Shown here: positions 37,596 through 48,440 of the stretch, one piece after another | Layout of the letters: each line of letters starts with the position of its first letter | How positions within the stretch are numbered: the stretch's first letter is position 1 | Source of the DNA: Echinococcus granulosus | Taxonomy: Eukaryota > Platyhelminthes > Cestoda > Cyclophyllidea > Taeniidae | Direction of reading: 5' to 3' | NCBI RefSeq assembly: GCF_000524195.1 | Contig: NW_020170401.1 | Coordinates: 836,327 to 900,326, forward strand | DNA: 64,000 nt | Notes under the pieces: generated by a model | Database searches by the model: none | What the model saw: only the letters and a program-made list of their open reading frames with translations | What the model was told of the DNA's origin: nothing | Translations under genes and position numbers: made by a program

Positions 37596-40500
37596 CTAGT
37601 CGTGCTGTCGGGGTGACGTGCGGGGCTTTTTTATACCTCTTACTGCTACCCCTCACTAACTACCCTTTTAGTGAACACTTTTTTAAACCTCAAATGACTG
37701 TCTCCTCTTTGGATGTAAGTGTATATGTGTGTAGATGTAGGAATGTATGCATCCATTCCAAATTTTTGTAGCTGACACGCCTATTCACTTTTTGTACTCT
37801 GGCTTTTTGTACGCTCTTATATGGACACTTTTTTACTACCAGTGTGAATGTGTGTGCATTTGTGATGGACTGGCAGGTGAGACGTAAAACCTGTGCATTT
37901 CGACATTGTGGTACACTTTTACTATTTGTTAATTATACATTTGCTCTTTTTTTATAAGTTAAACTTCTGTGGTTGGATGTGGGTCATGGAGTGTGATTTT
38001 GTGGCAGGACTTAAACGCAGCTTTGCAGCTTCACACTTGGTTTAGAAAGCCCATAGCAAACCGACTGATCGAGGATCCAAGGAGTTCTTTTGGACTTTTA
38101 AAAAATAGAAAGCTTTTCCGGAGGTCGGGATGGAAATTCACTGAACTATTACTACTCCAATCATACTCTGAAGGTAAGAGAGCTAGCCAAATGGGTCTTA
38201 TTAGCGAAATATTAGCTGTTTATAGCGTTTTATGAGATTTCCCGCGTCCAGGCAATTGGACCATCAGGTTGGTAAACATAAGCATAGTCGTTCACATCCT
38301 TGGAATGCTGGAATCAGTTGACAAGACATGGCATTTGTATGTTTTGCTACGTTAAGTGATTGCTTCCAAACAATCCACCCACTGCCCTTCTCTGCAATTC
38401 TGTGTCTGTGTGGTGGTTTGCGAAAGGAATTGTTCACCTGCGAAATGTCAAAAGACGACTTCGACCGAGATCCATCTACTCAATCCAACTCGAAAATGGC
38501 TGTTGGGATTGATGATTCAGTCAGGGAAAAGGAATGCCTTCCAACAAGATATCACAGTACAAGATCGTATTTTGCATGCTATAAAGCCAACTCGTCGAAA
38601 AGATTTCTGGTATGCCAAGTTATTAAACACGGCAACTGTCAGATGAAAGGATAGCGGAGATCAGAAGTGCTAAATTTAACCTTATGGCGGTAATTCTGTC
38701 ACCGAAAGAATGCACAAACTTTACGCCAGACAAAAGTACTTCCTCGGGTCTCCTTCTCGCTGCTCTAAAAAGCCATCAATTCGAGCCAAAAGAAATAGCA
38801 AATCGGTGAATTTTGTCCACCCACGCAAAATATGTCAGGAAAATGAAAAATAATTGGGAGGTAAGGTGCAAGAGGAACGTTTTTCGTCGAAAAACTACAG
38901 AAAATGGCCATTACGAGAAGCGTCTGAAATAACTAGGGTGAAGAATGCGAAATGCCAACAACATAATCATGTAAGTTGGGTGTGTAAAAAACTGCAGAAA
39001 ACGCACGAATTATAAGTGTTCTACAAATAATGTCGTCTGTGCCAGCAACTTACAGACTCCTTCTACACAGTTTAATGAGTAATTTGGCCTCTTTAAGAAG
39101 CTTTTAGAAGTTATTATTGGCACCCATTTTTGTAGTGAATTCAAAAAAAATCCCTCATTATACTCAGTTGCAGAATCCAAATAGAATAAAAAGTTAAATA
39201 AAGAAGTGGTTTTAGCAGTATTATGTGCATCACCTTTAGCAATTGCACTTGTTTAACCGTAGGGTGTTTATCAACGCATATTTTCATAGTGAATTTTACA
39301 GCAGCATGTTTTGATAATCAATATAAGTAGATTTTGAACCTCAGGCGACTATAGAATTTGTGACGTACGCCTCGTTTAACCCCGAGATGGTCATTTATTG
39401 TGGCTTCCTTATGGTCTACGCATAAGTATTTAACAAAGTCCTGCCAATGTCCAAAATTTGTCCGATTCAGGTAAATAATAGACGTTTGGGTTAATTAGAA
39501 AGATTGCCACCCAGCTGAAAACAGTTTTTAAAAAACCTGCTAATTTTTGGTGCTAAAAAGCCAATCATTACTGTACGAGAGATGCTCAACACGAATCTGC
39601 GCGGGATGTGATTTGTGGTGGCAACTTACATAATTCCACCAGCATCAAGTTAACCTTGAAGTGATTTGTTATAACGGCAATGCAATATCACAGAAGAGTT
39701 GGGCTCTTAGACAAAAAGCAAAAATTCATTTTCATAGAATCGTTTTGCTTTTAGATGCAACACACAATGGAAAACAACTAATGCATTTTGTAGCAACATG
39801 GTCTCTGTGAGGGAGAAAAGCCTGATAATAGCCGGGTCATGAAAAATAACATTTAAGAGTGTTTACGATCAGGCCTTTGCTCGAATCCAGATTCTTGACT
39901 GCTGCGCCATTATTTTTGGCCCACATTGCCCTAACCCTTACTGCATTTTGCCACGATATCTGGAATAGGAAAATACTGTTGGTGACGTTTTTGTAATGTC
40001 TATATGCTCAGAGCACAGCAAATGATTTTTCGCAATTATTAAGTGCCAAAAAATATTTTAATGAAAAATTCTGCCATGCATGTAAGAAATTCCGAGGATC
40101 CAACCTCCCATTTTTGTCTTTAGCCCAGAGGTTCGAAACCACTAACTTTCACGTTAAAAGCTTTTGCTTAATAAAAAGGTAAGCAAGGAGATGAATGAAG
40201 AGATAGAACCTAGAAGGGACAGATCGGGATGCGATTATGCCCAAACTCAAGTTTTGGGATACACTATGGCTGGCAGAGATTTTATCGGAGGAATTTGCTG
40301 AAGGCATAGCCAAATATCTAATTTAAAGTCCTTCATGCATTCACTTAATTAGAGCAGTTCAACGTAGCTATGATTGGTTTAAATTTTTTTGTAGTCGCTT
40401 CATCAGAGAACAGTTTTGAATTGTAGCTTCGACTTAGAATAAAACTGTTATTCGAACACACCGTAAAGTAGGCGAATTTTGTTTATAAGAGAACAATAAT

Positions 40501-41570
40501 TTTTACCCTCAGTGGTAAATAATATGCTCATCATTAATATGTGCTGAGCACATATTTGCGTCGTGTACAAATGATAAATATGCTCTCTGTGTTACGCCCA
40601 CGGTAAAGTTTTAGTTTTTGGGTACGTCAGATACAGCAGATTGTAATTTGAATAAAGAAGGAAATATTTTACGTGATGAAGCAACACGCTGCTTTTTAAC
40701 GATGACCTACTTCAAAACAGTCGTTTGACGCCAATAATCTGCATAGGACGAGTGAAATTATGCAGCTGTCCATGAAGATCTCGTCAAGAACCTCTGAGAT
40801 GCCTGGCCATTTATGTATAATTTGCAGGATTAAAATTCGACCCCGAAGCTAATCGAATAAAACTAATCATTTAATTGCTGCATTCGGGTAGTGATTTCTC
40901 AGTTAATGTGAAAACAGCAGCTGATCACAAGTGGGAAAGTTAGGGATTTTGAAAAAGTGACACACAGACTCTTGTCATCATACATTTTCATATTTTGCAA
41001 ATTATTTTTTATGCTTGAAGTGCGTATCTTCGTTAAGCAGGATCAATACGGTTTCTCCAAGGTCAAGTAGAGGAGTTGGATGGTCCTCAAGTTCCCAGAT
41101 TTAGTATATTCTTAATTCACGCAATGGGACTTGTTAATTATATTTCCGTCCGCAACATCACCTTTAAACGATCAGCACTATCAGCTTAACCAATATCTTG
41201 ATAATTCCTTGGAAATACTAGCTCGCCATTTTCTTAAGAGGGCATAAAAACATTTAAGCGATTTCCTACTTTAGCACCATTTTCAGTACGTTGCAGTGAT
41301 GAATGAGTATGCAAGTACTATTTTTAGATTTCAAATTATTTGACTTTTTTGCCATTAACGTTATGATTAGTGACACTGTATTGATCGAGTGTGTAGAGCC
41401 ATTATTAGCAAACTCATTCTGTGCATAATGGGCGGCCGAATCCCCATCTAGTTATAAGGGTGCACAGTTAAGTAATGCTGATCAAATAGGTGACTATTTC
41501 GAGATATTTACTCTGCGTCCAATTAAAGGAGGGTAAGGGTTCCAAAATCGGAAAACAATCACCTAATTTG
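37596..41570. other. Intergenic, no supported gene
   Basis: 4 kb without an exon I can support. The first 400 bases, T/G-rich, are probably the 3' untranslated region of the preceding gene. The remainder is AT-rich, with no recognisable repeat or RNA gene. Confidence 0.45.
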
Positions 41571-41572
41571 GG

Positions 41573-41684
41573 CCAATCACTATCTTACCGGCAGCAAGGC
41601 TATAAACCAATCACACAAGAGGCTGGTATTCTGATGACTATAAAAACCCCCTTCTACGCATTCCTGGGTCCATTTGCAGCAGTC
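41573..41684 (+). promoter_or_regulatory. Core promoter of the EGF-like gene: two CCAAT boxes and a TATA box
   Basis: CCAAT boxes lie at 41573-41577 and 41607-41611, followed by TATAAAAA at 41639-41646. The start codon is at 41685, 39 bases after the TATA box, so transcription would start about 25-30 bases downstream of the TATA box with a very short 5' leader. An upstream in-frame ATG at 41634 precedes the TATA box and would therefore not be transcribed from this promoter, which supports the choice of 41685. The spacing is that of a classical regulated animal promoter. Confidence 0.6.
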
Positions 41685-44600
41685 ATGAGCCACCAGACAA
41701 ATCACCTCCTTCGTCTCGCCTTCTTCCTGGCGGTGAGTTTAGCCGGAGCCTCTACGATCCGGCCGCGTACCGCTTCAGAGCTTGAGACTACTGATCCCGA
41801 GACATTGAACGCACACAAAGACTTTCTTAGTCTTCTCCGTGGTCCTCTCATACCAGCAGCTTTCATGAACCCTCATGGGGCCAGAAACAATCCTCGTTGC
41901 ACAAAGAGTTCCCCTTATGTGGATATGGATGACAAAATATTCGTGGAAGAGCTTCCAAGTCCACGGATCGAGAGCAACATTCGAGAGATCATAAACACTT
42001 TTGTAGAGGCGCTGAAAGCACGACAAATCCTGGTTCGTCTCCCTTCTCTTCCAAATTCGCAAAGAACAAAAGCGGAGGGAATCCGAGTCCTGCAGTGAGG
42101 CGGAGTGCATCTACAAGATCCCCTGCTACCTCTCTCAAAGCTTTCGCTCAGTGCCCATGTACAGTGAGATGCTAAAGCGCGCTCGAGTGAGAGAGGGCTT
42201 CGATCTTCTAAGCCGGCGACGGCGCAGCCTCGATGGACTCGAAATGGATGCAGAGTTTAAATCTCTGATTTCGAGTGGCAAGGCGCCTGTCACAAACTGT
42301 ACGGGTATTTTTGCCAATTACTGTTACAATTCCATCTCCTGCATTTACGTCAGCGTTCTGGAGAGCGCTGCTTGCTCGTAAGTTGGCCACTTTTAATGTG
42401 CATAATCTCTCTCAAGGTTGAAACAAATCCATGAGTGTTTACTTACTAGAAAAGATGTGAGATCACTTCCCGACCACGCAGAGGTTTAAAATACCACACT
42501 AAATCCCTAAAAAATATTATCTGTGCCGACTCTGCACACATGAGGGTGGTTTATCATCAGGCAAGAATAAATTATTGCATTACATCATGCCTTAGACTAG
42601 TTGAGTTATAGGTAATGGATGTTCTTGAGATTAGGCTTGTTGCGATTGTCAGGAGTTGATCGCAGGTGCTCGATTATCTCCCAGAATCCAATAGCAGACG
42701 AGTTCAGGTGAAGCAGAAGGCAGCAGAGTCGCCTACCGGGGCATAGAAGCGATTTAAACTGCACTTTCGTTGGCAAAAGTAGGAGTAAACCGCATTTATT
42801 GCTGAGAGGGAGCGATAAAACCGAGCCACATTCTCTATAAAATGATTAGAATCATAAAGTTACAGAAACTTCTAACAAACTGAAGGAATTAAGAGCGTTC
42901 TGAGAGTCTAAATTAAGAATTTACGTAATCGGCGTTGTTTAAAGTTTCGCAACGCAGATGTTATTGCCAGACCTCTGTTCAGCATGACCTGAAATGGTAA
43001 ACAGAAACTCCTGCTTTAAATGGATTATGGGACCAAGGCTCGGTACTAAAAAGATCAGTTTATTTTCAGAGCCTCAAATACTATGAAAACGAAAGATTGC
43101 CCTTTAAATTCTTCCGCAGGACTCAAAAAGCATTCAGAAGGACTGACAGAAGAACAAAATAAAGATGCTGGTTTACGAGGTAAAGTTGACTGTAAATCGT
43201 TGGTTTAATGCAAGAGAGAGAGTATTTGAGAAATGTGTTTTAGGATTCACTCCTATGGCGTGGACAGTAGATATTTGTAGTGTTGATCAAATGATGGGGG
43301 CCTGGAATCAACAGATATCAACATCAGAGACTTCTAGAACACTGCAGAAAGAGGTGATCGTAAACTATTAGGTAGTCCGATTGCGTGAATGATGAGTGAC
43401 AGTGAAGAATTTGTGTTTAGACCTTAGTTGCATCAACAAGTATCACAGTAGTGCCACAACATCCGTGACAGAGGGGACAGTGTGTATCCTAGTTCGCTCT
43501 GAATAGCCATGTCACGGCTCGTTTAAACTTACCGGATATGGTACTTCAAGGGGTCGTATTAAAAAGCTAGCAAATAAAAAACAAAACCTTAAAGGGTAGC
43601 GAAGCACCAGAACTCCACTGGAAGATTTCGTGCCGTCTTGAAGGCAAAGCTACTTCACTTGCTGGGATGAAATCACAAAGACGTCATTCCTAACATTTAT
43701 CAGAACCGAAGCCATAAAATGCGGTATGCAACAGTGGTTGTGGGCATAGTTGTGTGTTAGTCATCAAATAACAGCGATACGGCATAACCTGAGGTACATC
43801 CATTATACCCCTTGTCGTCCCGTTAATTGTTCACTAACCACGTGGAGGCTTTTGATTAATTAAGGAGAATAAACAATAAAAATCTATTTTTCCCATTCGT
43901 TTAAAGACAGAATCTTGCATTAACTATAAGAAAACATTTTGCTTAGATGATTTTTATCCCAAGGAAGTTCACTGGTTAGGTATGAAACTATTGTATGTTT
44001 GTTACTGATTTTTGGACTCCCTCCCCCTCTCTCTCCCTAGGTTACAAGTGGTCGATGACTTTGTTTGGGATAATTTAAAGAAAGGCATTTTAATTTCTTT
44101 TTTAAAGTCGTGGAACATAAAATGCCTGATTTTAGGGGCCAAATAAATTCCTTTAGGGTTGTCATACTACTTAAAAGTTGTATAGACGATGAATCAGTGA
44201 AAGGGGAGACAACATATCTTTACGCAGTGGTGGTGGAGGTAATAGTTCATCTTCTTTTTGTCAGAAAGTGAAGTAAACCTGATTAGTCAGGCCTCCCTTT
44301 CCTTGGATCGAAATTCCCAAAAGGTGAATCGTCTTAGAGTAATTGGAACATTGCGGTAAGCCATAACAATAGGTAATCAGATTGGACTGAATGGGCATCA
44401 CATGAATGCATGATTTCACACCTTGGTTTTTGCAGCTTTTTGAACCAAAAGGTCAAGGCTAATTGGAAGTGGTCTATTCGCGCATCCACATGATTGACCT
44501 TTTCACATGTACCCTGCCAAACAGCCTACCCAACTAGATTCAGACAATAAAATGCCCAACAATTATTCTCCCAAATGGAAATAGAACCAGTAGAAAAGGA

Positions 44601-47182
44601 AGAGGAAAAAAGAGTAGACACGATTACTCAATCAAGACCAAATAAACGTCATAAGCATCAGTACTTGAGGAAGTTGGTTTTTTAATTGTCCTCTTTCAAG
44701 ATTTGAAGGCATGCGACTCAAGGTTCTGTCATTTGTATTTTGTCTGCCTCAGTTTAAGAAATTGTCTACAGTACTAGCCTCCTATTTAATTACTTCCGGT
44801 CACAGAACTGGGAGTTCTGGGTCATACTCCATTCTATTTCCAGCTGTCTCCAATAGCACAATCAAGAGGGCATGGCAAAAGGCTTTGGCAACGTGGGCCC
44901 ATTACCTGTTCTTCAATAATTGGTGGTACTGCTGCTGCTCTGAGGAAGATAAAGTGACCACAGAGCAATACTAAAAGGTCTCGATAAATGCCAACAATGC
45001 GAAACATTTCAGACATATGTGGAACGCTTCTGAGTGGGTGCCAGAAGGTTTCTAAATTTGGAAGTTATGGTAATAAGGTGAACTTTGAATGGAATTCGGA
45101 GACCTTTATGCCAACAAAATGCTTTGTGTCGATATCGTGATTGCTCTCACGCAGCCTCTTTAGGCACTTGGACACTCTTAAGAGGGGAAGCTGAAGTGGA
45201 TGGGATTTTTGGTTAGCATCTTATCCCAAATTACGCAAATCTGACACAATTTCGACAGAAGCAAAGGACATTTCTAAAATACCTCCTACCCCTTGGAAGC
45301 TGCAAAGTTTGACATGCTGAAATGACGTTTGTCACTTTTTATTGTAAGGAGGATCAGGTTGAATCCAAATACGCTTAAAGGAGTAGCTATAGAAAGTCAA
45401 AGGGTGTCTTGAATAAAAAACAATCGCTGCGGGCTTTAAGCACACAGGTCAACCATCTGGATGGGCTACTTATTATTGTCATTTTTCGTAGATTGCATTT
45501 ATAGTGATGAAAATATGGATCATAGTGATCGCCCTTCAGCCAAGAAACACTCTTCTTTTACTTTAGGCTCAACGAATCTGTTAATGTTGCATTTTACCAC
45601 AATCACTTTCCATAAGCTGATGACAAACACGGAGAGTATAGTGCAGTTTACAGAATGGAACGAAAAAGTGGTGTTACACAGAAGTAAGGCAAACTCCAGT
45701 ATTTAAAAATATCCATTCTGATTTTCGAGAATATAACTTGATAAATTTGACCAATCAGAAACAAACCTTTAAATGTCAAAAAGTAAAACATTGGCAAGAT
45801 GAAATAAAAGAACACTTCATCATAAATAAATTTATTAAAAGGTGGGATTAAAATTTTGTTTATTAAATCTTCATGCATTTGCAAGTTGAAAAGTTGAGAA
45901 ACCGCTCCAAGGGTCAACCGTGCGATTTGTTGTGACTTCAGGTGTATGCCGGGTTACACAGGTCTGCGTTGTGACCTCTATGACCTCTCGATAACCTTGG
46001 CCACCCTGTCTCAGTTTCGCACCACCACAGTTGACATCGAGGCTCTGCGACCTGAGGATTCTGCAACTATGTACAGTGTTCTCGATGCTACTGCGTAAGT
46101 CCTTAGCCTACTTGGGAATTACTCCCTATTGCCTTATACCCTACAAAAGTGCCGTTCGCTATGTTTTTCCTGAGGCTTCAGCACAATGAGGAGGTGATAA
46201 ACGGAACAAGGAGCTGAAGCACTGGAAAGGAAACATATACCTCTAACACAGACTTTAGTGTCTCTGAGTTAATTTAAGGGGTTTGGTGAACTTTACGGGT
46301 GGTAGAACTAAGTGGTGATAATGTGGGAAACCCTTCGAATGAAGTTGCAGCAAATTTCTATTTAAGAAATAACTTCAACTCAGCCAATAGAGCCAACTAT
46401 TTAGAAAGGAGAGGAGACTTTTACCATTCTACTATGGTTAAATCCGTTTTCCTTGTATGGGAAAAGATACCAAAAAGAATCACAGATAAGGTCGAGTACG
46501 AACTAGGTAGCGGAGATCAGTCTTAAAAGCGCGGGGTTTGTGCGAGCTTGATAAAGTAAGTTCCAAGGATGAAAAAGTCTGAAAAACCTGAATATTAGTA
46601 AAGTAGATCTTAAGGAGACCTAAAAATTTTCATGGTTATATTTAAGGATTTTAAAAACCTAAATATTGACATTTCCCGGCCATAGTAAAAAATTGAATAA
46701 AAATGATAACTTAAATTATTGAGGTCTTCAGAAAGGTAGAATAGCCAAATTTGCCACCTTTAGTTGTTCAGTACTTGGATAAAACACCCAGTTGCTAAGC
46801 ATTATTAACAATAACTATCTACTCCCAGTCCCAATGGACGCAAACTAGCTGTTCCATTCCTTCCAAAATTGAATTGCTCTGTCAATTCTGAGCTGCAGGT
46901 CTCCTAGTGCTCTGCAGTGAATCGGGATAGAAGCTTTGCACCACCTTTGGGATCCGAGAGAAAAGTCCGATCTCAGTCCAACAGGTTCAATGTTCATCCC
47001 ATGATATGAGATCTCAAAATAAGTGGAAGGCAGTAGGGTTGACGACAATGGGTGCCGAGCTGTACCGATGGACTGAGGCCTGTCTATGCTTTATGCTGCA
47101 TGCTCATAAACAGCTATTTCTTCTTCTCTGTCCTTTCAGACGATATACCTACTCGGCCTTCGAAATAGAGGACGAAGTTTGA
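41685..47182 (+). CDS. Secreted EGF-family growth factor (ErbB ligand-like), about 282 residues
   Basis: Exons: 41685-42032, 42073-42377, 45942-46094, 47140-47182. The protein opens with a signal peptide (LLRLAFFLAVSLAGAS), followed by a pro-region with four cysteines, a tetrabasic furin-type site (SRRRR, about residues 164-167) and one EGF module (about 192-228). Its cysteine spacing C-x7-C-x5-C-x10-C-x-C-x8-C equals that of human EGF. GYTGLRC.LYDL keeps the positions of EGF Tyr37, Arg41 and Leu47, which contact the receptor. The intron after 42377 splits the module between cysteines 4 and 5, as in vertebrate ErbB ligands. The tail of 54 residues has no membrane segment, so the product appears secreted rather than shed from a membrane precursor. 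The join between the first two exons is uncertain: a 40-base intron is proposed, but a one-base insertion error would also explain the frame change. By family knowledge the product should activate EGF receptors; that is inference. Confidence 0.75.
42033..42072 (+). other. Putative 40-base mini-intron in the EGF-like gene
   Basis: The signal-peptide frame runs into a stop at about 42098, whereas the frame carrying the furin site and EGF module has no start upstream. Removing GTTCGT...AAAAG (40 bases) joins the two frames in phase. The same GTTCGT donor is used in HEATR5 at 13023. The acceptor lacks a strong pyrimidine tract, so a one-base insertion in the sequence is an equally valid reading. 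Confidence 0.4.
42378..45941. other. Intron within the EGF module
   Basis: 3.6 kb intron, TC|GTAAGT to TTCAG|G, phase 2. It interrupts the serine codon between cysteines 4 and 5. No other gene is supported inside it. Confidence 0.7.
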
Positions 47183-47417
47183 ACAATTGCACTTCCCGAA
47201 TGCATTTTCACCCTCCTAAAACCTTTCTTTTTTATCTCTCTCTTGTCCTCTTTTTACGCGAGAACAACAAGTTCTTCACTTGCGTATGCATGCACTTGTC
47301 ACGTGACAAAAATGAGAGGGGACCTTCAATTTTTCACTTGATTCTCCATCCTTGTAAATATCAACATGCACACACTCGCACGTAACATTTAGCTTCGAGT
47401 AGACACAGATCCACGCG

Positions 47418-47423
47418 AATAAA
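47418..47423 (+). terminator. Poly(A) signal of the EGF-like gene (AATAAA)
   Basis: AATAAA about 235 bases after the TGA stop at 47180-47182. Confidence 0.5.
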
Positions 47424-47689
47424 CACTTCCTTCTTTCCTTTACACACTCTCACTTTGATAATTTTATAACTGAGGATAAGTTGGGATCACAGAAGTGCGA
47501 TAACGAAGCCTTAAATGCCTTCGATACTCAAACCAAGTGTTAAATTATCACAGAGCTCCTCCCCCCACCTCCTTTTGAGTGACTTCCTCCGTGCTTCCTT
47601 GGTCGGTCTCCCTCGTCTACCATCACAGCATATTTGGCGCTGTGGGGAAAAGCTCTCGCGAAGTCTTCGCACTATTCATCGAATTTGCT

Positions 47690-48440
47690 TTCAACCGAGA
47701 CGATATCTGACTGCAACATCACAGACCACGCCTTGCAATTTTACTAAATCGAAAGTTTTGCCCTGTCCAGGAGCTGTATTGGGGAAGGGGGAATGCGATG
47801 GCCATCACATACGTCCATCGCCAGCTGTAAGAACGCTGGCCTAAGCACGGAGTCATTTAGTAAAGGATAGGGGATAGGGTTCCCCATTTATTCCTCCTCC
47901 TTACTTTGTCCCGCGTCAGTGTTGCTTACCTAAGGTTCATCCAACCGGTAGGGAGGTGGAGGAGGTATCGCGTGTTTACTTAGTTGACACCTTCATGCAA
48001 ATACCGTAGGCAGCCGCGTAATGCACTAGTTCAGATGGTTCACGGATAGTGTCGCTTCATTTGTTAACAGCATCCCGAGGTAAAGTGAAACTGAGGTAAC
48101 TATCAAATGCAGAGGTCATTTTCAATCCATCTGGTAAGGATTATAACAGGATCCCATTCCACAGCATATCTCCTTCAATCAACTCGTATAGTTTTGCATT
48201 CAGTAGTCAAAAGCAGGGTAGATGTGTTTATGACCGAATATAGTTTCCGATCTTTCTAACGAAGCGCCCCGAGTCTTCTCTGCAGTCAAAAGAAGTCATA
48301 GGAGAACAGTAGAGCTGAAGCTACCCGCATAGTCCGAAGGCTTCGCAGCCCCACGAAAATGTAAAGGAGGAGCTTTAATTTTCGCGCTACCGAAGTTGAG
48401 TGTTAAAGAAACAATCAAAGTATGACAGAATTATAAAATG
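47690..48440 (+). repeat. Diverged dispersed repeat, right copy
   Basis: Collinear with 1960-2620 in the same orientation. It lies just downstream of the EGF-like gene's putative poly(A) site. Confidence 0.65.
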
